The notes beneath the pieces were generated by a model. It saw only the letters and a program-made list of their open reading frames with translations. It did not search any database and was not told the DNA's origin. Positions 46,573-58,574 of a stretch of 64,000 nucleotides of DNA are shown piece after piece. Both the position numbers and the translations under genes were made by a program. The DNA is from Ascochyta rabiei (taxonomy: Eukaryota; Ascomycota; Dothideomycetes; Pleosporales; Didymellaceae): positions 992,001-1,056,000 of the forward strand of contig NC_082406.1 in the NCBI RefSeq assembly GCF_004011695.2, written 5' to 3'. Within the stretch, counting starts at the first letter, position 1. Every line of letters begins with the position of its first letter.

Positions 46573-48085
46573 CTACGCCTTTGCCGTGGTGGGTTGCTTG
46601 AAGTATTTGCTGGGAACAAAAGGCATCTTGGTCACCACCGCCTTCCTCTTCTTTCCACGTACAACAACGTGCACCTCAGTGCCGGCCTTGTGCAAACCAT
46701 CCTTGATGTACCCCATGGAAATGTTCTTCTTCAAAGTGGGCGAGGGGCAGCCGGAGGTGATGTTGCCGATCTTCTCGCCAGACTCGCTGACAATCTCAGC
46801 GCCTTCACGAGCAGGCGAACCCTCGACGATCAGGCCAATGCGGCGTCGCGACACACCACCACCGTCTGACTTCTTCTTCAGTTGCTGCAGGATTACGGAG
46901 TCTCCGTGGAAGCCGCCCTTTGCGCGGCGATCTTTTCCGATGATCCAAGACAGCGCTGCCTCGACGGGGGTTGTGGTGTCATCTAAGTCGTGGCCATAAA
47001 GACACATGCCAGCCTCGAGACGGAGGGTGTCGCGTGCACCGAGGCCAGCAAAACGCAACTCATCCTTGGCATTATCGAGAAGGAATTGGGTGACGGCTTC
47101 GGTAGCAGAAGAGGGGATGCTGATTTCGAAGCCATCCTCTCCAGTGTATCCTGCGCGACTCACCAGCACCTCGACGTCTGTACCCTTGATCGTCGCTGGG
47201 GTGCATTGACCAAAGTACAACGACTTGAGCGTAGTGGTTGACTCGTCGGCAAGGATGCGAGAGAGGAGGGTGGCAGACAGGGGCCCCTGGAGAGCAATCA
47301 AGCCCTGTCCATCAAGGATGTTCCACTCGACGGCCTGGTCAGGATTCTGCTTCTTCCATGATTCGAGTTGTTCAGACAGGTAAGCTTTGTCCTTCTCGCG
47401 ACAGCCAGCGTTGGTGACGACGTAAAATCTGTCTGGCAGGCGCGCAATGACAGTATCGTCGACGATGCCTCCAGTCTCGGGGTGCAGTAGGGTCGAGAGA
47501 GTCGACTGATTCTCGGGCAGGGTGGAGAGGGAGGAGGGAGTGATGCTCTCAAGGAACGCTTCAGCGCCGGAGCCGGAGAAGTGGTGTTGTACCCTAGGGG
47601 TGCGTTAAAAGGATAGCTGCTGGAAGTGTCGTATTCTCGCTCTCTTACATATGTCCCACGTCGAACAGGCTGGCCTTCTCGCGGGTCCAGTGGTGTGAGT
47701 TGATAATGCTCTGGTCGCTGTACTGCACTGGCATCTCATAACCGCCAAAGGGCACAAACTTGGCGCCATGTTTGCTGTGAAGCTCATACAGACCCGTTCT
47801 CGCCGGTTTCTCTCCAGAAGCCTCGGACGAGGCGTAACGGACGCATTGCTGCAGCTGTCGTACCTCGAATTTGTGGAGGGCTATAGCTTGGCCAGCTATG
47901 GTTCGAGTAGAGTACTGTAGCTTTTGAGCAGATTCAAGTCTCAATGCGCGAGTTGCAGAGGCATTGACAGCCGGCCGCAGCATTGCAACAGCTCTTTTCG
48001 AGGCCATCTTCGAGGGGTGGAGGAGGAATGGTCCCCAGAGCTTCCCCGACGGCCAATAATACGGCAATTCACGGGCGTTGGCCAT
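46573..48085 (-). CDS. gcv1: Glycine cleavage system T protein, mitochondrial
   Basis: Two exons, 48085-47649 and 47593-46573, giving 485 residues. The N-terminal about 100 residues are basic and Ser/Ala-rich, a mitochondrial targeting region; an internal ATG at 48007 is a possible alternative start. The folate-binding core begins [28 protein letters not shown] spans the intron, and later blocks include [40 protein letters not shown] and [13 protein letters not shown]. It moves the aminomethyl unit of glycine to tetrahydrofolate in the mitochondrial matrix. It is divergent from vma5 with only 146 bp between start codons. Confidence 0.93.
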
Positions 48086-48231
48086 ACGGCGCGCGAACAG
48101 ACCAGTGACGCAGCTGGTCCAAGCTCTATGCCACCAAGGAAGCTGCGATCCATAGCCTTATGCGGGCATTACATCCCATACCCGCCTGTCACCACACTGC
48201 GCATCCGCCCACAACACGCCCGGCCACCAAC
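48086..48231. promoter_or_regulatory. Compact divergent promoter, gcv1 / vma5
   Basis: 146 bp separate the two start codons. No TATA box is obvious. Confidence 0.5.
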
Positions 48232-49471
48232 ATGTCCAAGGGCTCCAAGTACCTGCTGGTGTCGCTGCCGACGTCCATCTCGCCCAGCAACCATGTCGAC
48301 GAAGCCCTGACGGCCCTGCGCTCCACCGTCACCAATGACGTTGGATCCACCTACCCGTTCGCGATCCCCGAATTCAAGATTGGTACCCTCGATGCGCTGG
48401 TACAGCAGGCCGATGAGCTTGCGAAGCTTGAGGCTGCCTGCCACGGTGTCGTAGGCAAGGTGGGGGACAGCCTGCGCACAATCTTGGACGGAGACGAGGA
48501 CAAGGTGCAGCAGCAGAAGACGATCAACGACAAGCCCGTGGAGCAGTACCTGCGCACGTTCCAGTGGAACAAAGTAAAATACCGCGCAGACAAGCCCATC
48601 GCAGACCTGATCGACCTGCTGCAGAAGGAGATACAAGGCATCGACAACGACGTCAAGGCCAAGTTCAGCCAATACAACCAGACCAAGTCCGCCCTCGCCG
48701 CAGCAGAACGCAAAAAGACTGGAAACTTGGCCACCAAGTCGCTTGTTTCGGTAGTCAACCCCAATTCACTGATCCGCGACTCGGAGTATCTCGACACACA
48801 CCTCCTCGCCATTCCTAATGTAGTGGTCAAGGACTTCTACAAGTCGTACGAAGAGCTCACACCCATGGTCGTTCCGCGCTCCGCCAATCAGCTGGCAAAG
48901 GACGATGAGTTCACGCTGTTCGCCGTCACCACTTTCAAAAAGTATTCGACTGAGTTTGTGCACAAATGCAGAGAGAAGCGGTGGACACCTAGAGAATACA
49001 AGTACAAGGAAGGCGGCAAGGAAGAAGAAGCCAAGGAGGCAGACCAGTTGACCCGGGATGCACAGAAGCAATGGGGTGAGGCCCTGAGATTGGGGAGGAC
49101 GGGTTACAGCGAGAGCGCCATGATCTGGATCCACGTGCTTGCATTACGCGTCTTTGTCGAGACAGTGCTGCGGTATGGCCTGCCGCTGGACTTTGTCTGC
49201 GGTCTCATTCAGGTATGTCAAAATTCAACCGCACCAGCCCGACCCAAACACATACTGACCAATACTACAGACGGACGCCAAAGCTGCGAAAAAAGCAAAG
49301 ACAAATCTCGACACAAGCTACTCTTACCTGGGTGGCAATGCTCTTGGCCGCGACAACAAGGGTCGGGTCAAGAAGGACGACTCTGCTTTGACAGCTGAAA
49401 TGCAATCATCCGGGCATGCTGGTGATCAAGAGTACACGGCATACGTTTACTACGAGTTTGAGATTGTATAG
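48232..49471 (+). CDS. vma5: V-type ATPase subunit C (Vma5)
   Basis: Two exons, 48232-49212 and 49271-49471, giving 393 residues, close to the yeast length. The start MSKGSKYLLVSLP matches the family; an in-frame upstream ATG-free extension was dropped. Conserved parts: FAIPEFKIGTLDALVQQAD, QYLRTFQWNKVKYR, GTGY-like RLGRTGYSESAMIWIHVLAL, VLRYGLPLDF, and the final EYTAYVYYEFEIV encoded by exon 2. Subunit C joins the V1 sector to the stator stalks and leaves when the pump disassembles on glucose loss. It acts at vacuolar and endosomal membranes. Confidence 0.94.
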
Positions 49472-49708
49472 ATGGTTTCAAACGAGTTGACGAAGCATCA
49501 TCAGGTGCATGTATAGAACACAAGCGAGCAATTTTACACATTTTGACAGCAAAATCAACTGCTCGTCAGGTGGTTGTTGCCCTGACATGTGAAGTCGTGG
49601 TGATAAGAATGTGGAGTTAACAACTCTTGGCGCGGCGCTAGAGGGATGCCGCTTCGCAGAAAAGTTCATCTTCAAGACCAGACACAATCTCACCAGCAGA
49701 GCGCCACA

Positions 49709-50795
<1,087 letters not shown>

Positions 50796-51185
50796 CGGAT
50801 TCCTGGCCACGGTCGCGCCGAAGACAACAGACACAGCCGTGGAGAAAAGTCTGGTTCGATCAAGGAATTGTGTGTTCTCATATCACGTCGACTCGTGGCA
50901 TGATCAGCGACAAGAACACTCAGCATTTATTGGTGTTCAGGATAGTTACAAGGTTCAATACCCATTGCATTTCCTCTCAGCTGCAACACCGCTTTTGACT
51001 TTTGGTTGGCTAGTCGCGAAGTTGGCGCACTAGCTTGGCTAACGTGGTCCAGACGACTTACGTCTCGGACGGTTTATCCTCCGATACCCCAGGCGTTCTT
51101 CATCTCCGAGGCTGAGGATGCCTATCTGGACGTCGCTTTCAGCTATTTCTCTGCAGGACCCTTCATTTCACTTATCACGACTATC

Positions 51186-52457
51186 ATGTATCCTCTCGCG
51201 CTGTTTTCTGTTCTTTTAGCTGCGCTTATGTGCTCAGTTCATACGGCACGTGCGTACACCGTCCTCGATGGGCAATGCTGGCCTGAAACCACATTACAGA
51301 CTGTCACGCTCCAGTCACACATTACAACTACCCCGTCCAGGACGGTTGAACTCGCGAACCCTATCATCAGTCCTCCCAGGCCGTCGCCAGTTTTCCATCT
51401 TCCGTGGCCCTGGACCTTCCCACCGCTGTGCACCTCTCCTCTTCCTAGCATACAATCCAGCTTGTGTGTCTTCACAAGCACAGCCTTTGCATCAGGCCGT
51501 GGCATTTCCATCGTCACTACCCCAGAACTCGCTGCACATTTTGCTTCCCTCCCTGCCTTCACATCTCCTGCACTAGAGACCGACAAGACCAACAAGTTCA
51601 GCGGATCATGGTTCACGTCTAGCATCCCACACAAAGGCACCGGAACCCTCGCCCTGCACAATCTAGCGCCCCACACGCAAATCCTGCGCTACACACCAGT
51701 ATTTCTCGCCCACCTGGAAGCTGACCTTCCAACGCTCGACCGTGAGGCCCTCTGGCGCGTAGCAATCACGCGCCTCCCATCAGCAGCCCGCCTCTCTTTC
51801 TTGGACCTAACCTATATCTACGGCGACGCGCGCGTGCGCATCCAAGACGTCACCAAAGCGAATACGTTCCAGCTCTCCATCCGCGACGCCAACCACCTCG
51901 CCATCTTTCCGGAGACCAGCCGCTTGAACCACGACTGTGCGCCTAATGCGCAGTACGTGCTGGATCCGAACCTGCTGACGCACACTGTGCATGTCACGCG
52001 CGAAGTCCCCGAGGGTGATGAGATCACAATCGCGTATACGAGTCCCCTTGACAGCGTAGCCACGCGGCGCGAGCGGCTGGCGGATGGCTTCCACTTTGAG
52101 TGTCGGTGTCAGAGGTGTCTTCATAGCGAGCGCTCAGATGGAGTGCTGGCGCGTATCAGTGAGTTGCAAGGCCAGTTGAATGATTGGAGCGCTGCCTCGC
52201 GTGCGAGTCCGGACATGGCGGAGGAACTGCTGAGCTTGTATGTTGGGGAGGGGTTGGAGGGTTTTTTGGATGTGCCGTATGGGTTTGCGGCGTTGGCATT
52301 CAATGCAGTCGGGAGGATAGACGAGGCCAGAGTATGGGCTGGAAAGGCTAGAAGTGCGGTGATTATGAAAGATGGTAAGGATGCGGACGCGTTGAGGATT
52401 TGGAATAGCTTGTTGGACGACACCGAAGCGCATTGGAGTTTTAGAAAACGCTTGTAG
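51186..52457 (+). CDS. SET-domain protein with an N-terminal signal peptide
   Basis: A 423-residue intronless frame. The start is the ATG at 51186; the longer upstream frame has no ATG. Residues 1-22 (MYPLALFSVLLAALMCSVHT) form a clear signal peptide. A SET domain spans about 140-310: GTGTLALHNLAPHTQILRY, then RLNHDCAPNAQYV (the NHSC-like core, here NHDC), then VTREVPEGDEITIAY. A post-SET CRCQRC motif follows. Most SET methyltransferases are nuclear or cytosolic, so predicted entry to the secretory path is unusual. The C-terminal 100 residues are helical. Substrate unknown; catalytic competence looks possible. Confidence 0.8.
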   Translation: MYPLALFSVLLAALMCSVHTARAYTVLDGQCWPETTLQTVTLQSHITTTPSRTVELANPIISPPRPSPVFHLPWPWTFPPLCTSPLPSIQSSLCVFTSTAFASGRGISIVTTPELAAHFASLPAFTSPALETDKTNKFSGSWFTSSIPHKGTGTLALHNLAPHTQILRYTPVFLAHLEADLPTLDREALWRVAITRLPSAARLSFLDLTYIYGDARVRIQDVTKANTFQLSIRDANHLAIFPETSRLNHDCAPNAQYVLDPNLLTHTVHVTREVPEGDEITIAYTSPLDSVATRRERLADGFHFECRCQRCLHSERSDGVLARISELQGQLNDWSAASRASPDMAEELLSLYVGEGLEGFLDVPYGFAALAFNAVGRIDEARVWAGKARSAVIMKDGKDADALRIWNSLLDDTEAHWSFRKRL

Positions 52458-53104
52458 ATGGGTAATTAGACGCAACTGGTCATCGATGTTACCTGAGGCT
52501 GATATGAATACGCAATTGTCAAACTGTCTTTATAGACGACTCAGTATTTCTATAGTACTAGACAGCTGTCCAATGCCTGCCGACAACCTCCGGAATTGCT
52601 AAGACCTGCTGAGTGGTGATCGCTGGACCCAGACTATTCGCAATGGAGGTCCCTAGTATCTTTGACCTGGCAATTAACCACATGCCAGTATTCCTTCTCT
52701 TTTTTGCTCCATTACTGTGGCAACGTACTTGCTCGATCAACCCGGTTGCTCTATGATGATCGGAGAGATCCCAGCAGCGCTTTTTCTGCAACTTCACAGG
52801 CATCGTCTCGTCTTCAACAACGCCAGTACAAGACTCTGAATACTTGTAAGCGACATCCGAGTCAAGTCCATAATATGAGCAGGCATAGCGTTCCCACCAA
52901 TTTGAAGGACAACGGCTGTCGAATTTTCATCGCCCAAGGACATCTAGCAGAGCGTTTTCAGCTGCAACTGTGCCCAGAGGTACTGTTCTAAAAACCCTCG
53001 AAAAGAGCATGCTCAATGCCGAGAGTGCGCCTGCTCGCGCTCACAAAAGTAGGAATGCATTCTACACGTTTGACGGCTACGATAGTGCCAAATATCCAAA
53101 AGTC
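52458..53104. other. Intergenic
   Basis: Convergent 3' spacer between the SET gene and the transporter. No gene is supported. Confidence 0.45.
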
Positions 53105-54863
53105 TTACTTTTGCGGCGTCACCCCGTCCTTAACTGATGCAGTCGCTGCCTCCGCTATGCTTGGCCTCGGTGGAGCTTCATGCGGTTTCTCGACATCCTC
53201 TTCGATGGCACCCTCCTGCACCCTCTTCCGGTCGTCTTTTTTCTGAAGGAACTGAATTATTACCGTCAGAGATATCATTGCAGCGCCAAAAATCGCGGCC
53301 GCCGTAAAACCGGCGTGAAAGCGTGGTGCATCGATCGTTCTCCAGACCGCAATCGTGTACCAAATGATGTTAATGTAGCTGAACATGTTCGAAGCAGCGA
53401 TCACGAAGCCACGCATCTCGTGATCATGCGGTATGAGGTCGGAGTACCATGCGAAATACGGTCCTGGTACGCCTGCTGAAAAGTACGAAAGGTAGTACGC
53501 AAAATACTTGACTCGATCAGAAACATTCCAGGCGGCCAGTATGCTAATGCCGATGAGTGTGCCCATCTGCATGACGATAATGACTGGCCATCTACGCCCT
53601 TTCAACAACGGCGAATCTGAGATCATACCAGCAGAGATTTGTACAACTACCCCAATGGCGACTTGTCCGGTAGGCCAGACGTTCCTCTGATATACGGAAT
53701 GGCCGTTGGCTTTCAACCACAGAGCAAATACGGGTTGGTGAATTGGAAAGCTGGATTGGATGAAGAAGTAGCCAAGCGGGAGCACCCAAAACTGCCACTG
53801 TTTCGCGATGCGAAAGAACTTTTTCCGGTTCCATGGATTATGGCCGAGAGGCTTCTGACCTTCCGCAATAAGACGCTTGCGTTGTTCGTGGGCCTCTTCT
53901 TCGGTAATGTAGAAAGCCCTGGTCGTCTCGGGAAAGTCCGGAATGAAGAAGTAGCCGAGAAACGCAATCGGCAACGAGATGATGCCGCAAACAATGAACA
54001 GCCACTGTTGGAGTCAGTCGACGAACCCAGAGATGAGATTCTGAACCTTACCTGCCAGCCTTGCTTGCCGTATCTGCCGTCAAGACCTGAGTACGCACCA
54101 GCCTGCAGATAGCCACTGAACATGCTGGCAAGTGCTGTGGTACAGTAAAACAAGGCGACTCGTTTCCCCCTTTCGCCCTTTGTATACCAGCTTGACACCA
54201 GGTACTACGAGCCGTCAGCGTATTGTTGCGTTTGAGGGAAAAAAAAACCTACGATCATCACAGGGAAATAACCACTCTCGCAAAGCCCGACCAGGAAACG
54301 AATAGCATACAGCTGCGAGACGCTTGTAACCGAAGATGTGCAAAATGTCAGGATAGACCACAGGATTTCCAGGGTGGGGATCAAGATCGATGGACGCACT
54401 CGCGTAGCCAGCATCACAGCAGGCATCTGACCGATCACATATCCGGCGGTGAATACATTACTTGCGTACGTCAGCTCGCTGCCGTGCATATTAAGCGACT
54501 CTTTCATCTGGAATCGTGTTTAGTATACGCTGGTGCTGAATGGCAGAGCTGACATACTCCGGAGACATAGGCATTGCTGATGTTCGACTGATCGAGGTTC
54601 TTGCTGAAGTACCCAAGACAAGCGGAGGTCAACAGAAAGCAGTCCAGTTTGAATAGAAACCATTTCTCTTGCTTTGGCTTGTCGGGGTCGTCCCAGACTA
54701 CTCTCTGAACAGCCCGATGTCCTCTGCGTAATGCTCCGACAAGTCCTGGTTTTTCCCATGGCTGGAGATCCTTCGTAGCAGGCGGGCTGGTGTCTCGCAA
54801 AGATGGCGACTTGTGGACGCCTTTGGCTTCGGTCTCAACCTCGGGCGGTACCTTGGAGGTCAT
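53105..54863 (-). CDS. MFS transporter, Liz1/Vht1/Dal5-type anion:cation symporter
   Basis: Four exons: 54863-54558, 54507-54253, 54204-54052, 54004-53105, giving 537 residues, all junctions in phase 0. The cytosolic N-terminus ends at [19 protein letters not shown], then [15 protein letters not shown] (the ACS family signature [13 protein letters not shown], completed by the second exon MKESL). [16 protein letters not shown] follows, then [17 protein letters not shown] and a central loop [16 protein letters not shown]. About 12 membrane helices. The group carries vitamins and organic anions such as pantothenate, biotin or allantoate; the substrate here is unknown. It is divergent from the oxygenase at 55885. 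Confidence 0.85.
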
Positions 54864-55884
54864 GTTGGCAGAGACTGCAAAACTAAGTGTCGAGTGCGGA
54901 CATTCTAACACTATGTTTATATGCCGACTATGCAGTGCGTCCCGTTCTGCTAAGCTATTACGACATTAGCCCTCCAAATCACTATCAGTTGTTCCGCTGT
55001 CAATCGATGTCTGGACAAACAGTGCAACGAATAGAGCTCGTCACAACAAAGTGTGTGCAGTAGCGACACCGGCGATCGCGCCATGATCCCAGTACTTTAC
55101 GTTCGCAGCCTAGTGGATCACATTGAATGTTCAATAGATCCACGTGGAGAGAAGTATCCTACAAGGGGGGTGCCTGAACAAAGGCTGTGGCAAATCTTAT
55201 TTCTGCTCCGTTCAGGCACCCCTTGTACGCGTGCCGCCCCGTGTCTATCAAGACTCATGTTTATTGTGCAATAGGACCGACTAACTCGATTGACACAACG
55301 CGAATCAGAGGCTCGCGAAGCTCGAGAACACGATCACGTGTCCTCTCATTCACCCTCGCGGTTATGGCAGTTAAGGAAGCTTCAGTGAGCAGTCAATCAT
55401 AAAACACAACCCAAATTTACAACCCCGACAATCTCAATTATTCGAGGGTCCTGCTCATGAGAGCCTCGCAACGAGGTAAATTCGTCATGCGAGGATCCCA
55501 TTACGCTATCTGATAACGGGTACCAACGATCACAAGCAACCTGCGGGGTAACTGCACAACCCACTTCTACTCGGGAACGGCATGTAACACCACATCCTTA
55601 CAAATTCACAATCCAATGAGCTTGGTAGGATCAAGACAGTTGCTTGTGCTGCAGTCGTGTGCGCTTACAACCGGACTATCTCCGAACATGCCACTTGTAT
55701 GTCCTGTGGAGTCGAGGTGCAGGTGCAATGAGTGGAGTGTTGATTGCGACATTCGAGGCTGAGGTGAGGGAATTGCTTGCTTTGTAAGAGGATAAAAACA
55801 TGTCTTGGAAACGCTATTATACATATCATCGGTAGCTCTTTCGGTCACTGTCTAGACATACAGCCAAGGCTTGCTTCTTCGACC
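54864..55884. promoter_or_regulatory. Divergent spacer between transporter and oxygenase
   Basis: 1.0 kb with no gene. It holds an 18-bp inverted repeat at 55160-55226. Confidence 0.45.
55160..55226. repeat. Short foldback element flanked by TA
   Basis: The left arm TACAAGGGGGGTGCCTGAAC pairs with the right arm GTTCAGGCACCCCTTGTA apart from two extra G residues. The loop is about 30 bp. Both ends finish in TA. Confidence 0.7.
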
Positions 55885-57098
55885 ATGGCAACGACAACGA
55901 TCGAGACGAGCAAAACTTCTGCTGCAGGACAGAGAGATCTGTCTCAATACGATTTCACTAACCGGGAGCCGTACGTACATCCGCCTGAGACGAAGAAAGA
56001 TCTTCCCTGGGCCGAGCTTGTTACGCTTGACCTCGAAGATTACACTCGCCCGGGTGGAAAAGAGCGATTGTCGAAACAGCTCGAACATGCCGTCCATCAT
56101 GTCGGGTTTGTATGTTGCACCTTATCTTTGTTGTTCGAAGACATATGCTAATGACCAGTTAGTTCTACGTAAAGAACTTTGGCCTCTCGCAAGAACAGGT
56201 CGACAGACAGTTCACACTGGCAAAGCACTTCTTCAAGCTCCCAACATCTGAAAAGGAGAAGTACGAAGTCAACTACGCAGAAGCCGACTACAATGGGTGG
56301 CGGCGTCCCGGTCGTTCTCTGATCGCGCAGGCAAAGGACAATATCGAGATCTACAACATCCCCAAATTCACCGATGACTTCAAGGGCAAATACGATCAGC
56401 CTGACCTCCTCAAGGCTCACCTCCCTGAAATTGAAGTCTTCCAGAAGGCATTGCACTCAAACGTGGTGCTTCCCCTGCTGCGTCTCTTCGCCATCGTACT
56501 CCAGCTGCCAGACGAGGACTACCTTGTCAAGTAGCACACGTACGAGCGCAAGAGCGAGGACCACTTCAGGTACATGATCTACCACCCACGCAGCGAGGAG
56601 GAGTGGGCGCTAGCCAAGCATGGCGCAACAGGCGGGCACACCGATTTAGGGACGGTAACACTGCTCTTCCGCCAGCCGGTCGCGGGGCTGCAAATCCTCG
56701 GCGAAGACGGAAACTGGACATGGGTGTCTGCGCAACCGGGTACCATAACCGTCAACCTCGCAGACACAATCTCGCACCTCACCGGCGGCTGGCTCAAGTC
56801 GTCGGTCCACCGCGTTGTGGCGCCGCCAGAGGACCAGAGACAGTACAGCCGCACGGGACTGCTGTATTTTGCGCGTCCACACAATGATACGAAGCTTTTG
56901 CCTATAACGGATAGTCCGGTGCTGGAGAAGGCTGGCGTGAGGCCGCGGTTTGACAAGATTGTGACGACGGAGGAGTGGGTCAAGGCGAAGCAGACGCTGC
57001 AGTTGAACCCGGAGATTGCGGCGAAGCGATGGGCAGAGCGTGGGGACGGGACAGTAGAGGTGCTCGCAGGTTTCCATGACAAGAGGTATAAGGAGTAG
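55885..57098 (+). pseudogene. 2-oxoglutarate/Fe(II) oxygenase (isopenicillin-N-synthase-like) with an in-frame stop
   Basis: Exon 1 is 55885-56109 and exon 2 56163-57098; the intron joins VGF to FYVKNFGLSQEQV in correct phase. At 56532-56534 the frame meets TAG (residue 199, between DEDYLVK and HTYERKSEDHFRY). The frame stays open for 187 more codons and keeps all catalytic features: GGHTDLGTVTLLF (His-x-Asp), SVHRVV (second His) and SRTGLLYFARP (2-oxoglutarate Arg). Without the stop it would be about 386 residues, normal for the family. A recent nonsense mutation, a sequencing error or stop read-through could explain it. Such enzymes oxidise small molecules; the substrate is unknown. Confidence 0.82.
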
Positions 57099-57132
57099 GT
57101 TGGGAGATTGGCGTAGATGTTAACATGAGTAG

Positions 57133-58574
57133 TTATGAGTGTTTGTCGTCGCTGTTCTGAGGATCTAGTATAGTCTTGACGGCTGCACAATGTTTCTCAC
57201 AATCGAGAACACCTTGAATTATCCGAGCATTGTCGTTCATCTGCTCGTGTTCCAATTTTCTCCAGTTGTGCCTAGTGTTCCTAGAGACCTTCGCCGCAGC
57301 TTTGTTCAATCCCTCTCCGTTATCGAAATCATCATCGCGGCCACGCTTTTGACCCATGTTTCCCGATTGACCGTACGATTTAAGGTATTCGGTATCTTTT
57401 TCTTCTGTGTGCTTGCTCTTCTTTCCCTTGTCCTGACCTTCACAGAACTCGCAGCAGCCAAGCTCGACCCTTCATCATCGCCAACCTCATCGTCCAAGCT
57501 ATACTCCTGGTGCAAAGATGCGTTTGAGTCGTCGTACCAGTTCTCGTCATAATTCGTAAAGTCCTCCAATTTCTCGACATCTTGCTCAATGACCAGCTCG
57601 TCAACTTCGCAAATCACTTTTCCGGGTCGCTTGCTATCTCCAGCCAGTGTGACCACGTACCGAGATGCAGACTTCTTGCCAGGGAAGTTTGCGGTTTTAG
57701 GGAACCTCTTCTTCGAAGCACGCAATATGTCGCACGCGATAGTGAGAGCGTTTACTGATATGTCGCGCTCGTCCTGGCCCATCTCGGCTACGCTTGCAAG
57801 AGCCAGAAAGGTGCTCAGAAGAGGATGGTGCTTGTACATCGGGTTTTTACAGAAGAATGCGATAAGCTTGAAGATAGGGTTGGTGTGTAGTGAGGCGCTG
57901 ATAAGATAAATTCGGCTGCCAGTAGGAAATTTTGCTGCAAAAAGCCGGTCGATAAGCCAAAGTAGATCACCGGGGTTGGCAGACAGCTGGTGTTTAAGCT
58001 TTTGAACAAGACATGATCTTCTTCTTTGAGAACAATGATGTCTTTGCCGCCGACTCCTGTGTTAAGAACGTCATCCCCAAACAGCGCGATGAGGACCTGT
58101 TCTCGAAGATTGAGAACTGCGACATCCAGTTGCACATCTGCAGTTGCATCGGTGACGGTATGAACTGTCGCCGCAGACAGTATCTCGGGACAGTCTATGG
58201 CCGTAGCCTTGTAGAAGTGACCTAAGAAAGAGCGTAGCGACTTCGAGTACATGTCCGATGAATGGCGGTCCCATGGTCTGTTCTTGGACTGACCACAGTA
58301 ACGTAACGTAAAATAAGCGTTATCGGCCGCTGCCTCGATCCTTTCCATCCATTGAAAGATTCGAGGGTTCGTGCAACGTACCTTGTAGAGTGCGTGGGAG
58401 ATCGCGGACTCGCACCATGAACGTGCGGATGTAGAAGACGTGCGTGTTTTCGGGAGGATCATTGTCGCTCGCAGTAAATGGGTCTAATTTCATTATAGAG
58501 TTCAGCATCAGCAGTGTGACATGGAGCGCGTCTTCGAGAAGCAGGCGCCGCTGCCTCTTGGTCGAGGCTGACAA
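57133..58574 (-). pseudogene. Unrecognised minus-strand gene with frame changes, faint GIY-YIG-like signature
   Basis: Protein-like sequence continues across the region but switches frame. Part 1 (58574-58382) gives RLLLEDALHVTLLMLNSIM and ENTHVFYIRTFMVRVRDLP. A GTACGT donor and an acceptor at 58330 join it to part 2 (58329 to about 58010), containing NAYFTLRYCGQSKNRPWDRH. Part 3 (from about 58010, other frame) gives QKLKHQLSANPGDLLWLIDR and continues to about 57450. Part 4 (other frame) ends in KRGRDDDFDNGEG at 57133. FYI, then YCGQS, then Arg/His recalls the GIY-YIG nuclease motif, weakly. Introns may explain the shifts, or the gene is decaying. The 5' end is unresolved; plus-strand frames here are shadows. 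Confidence 0.4.
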
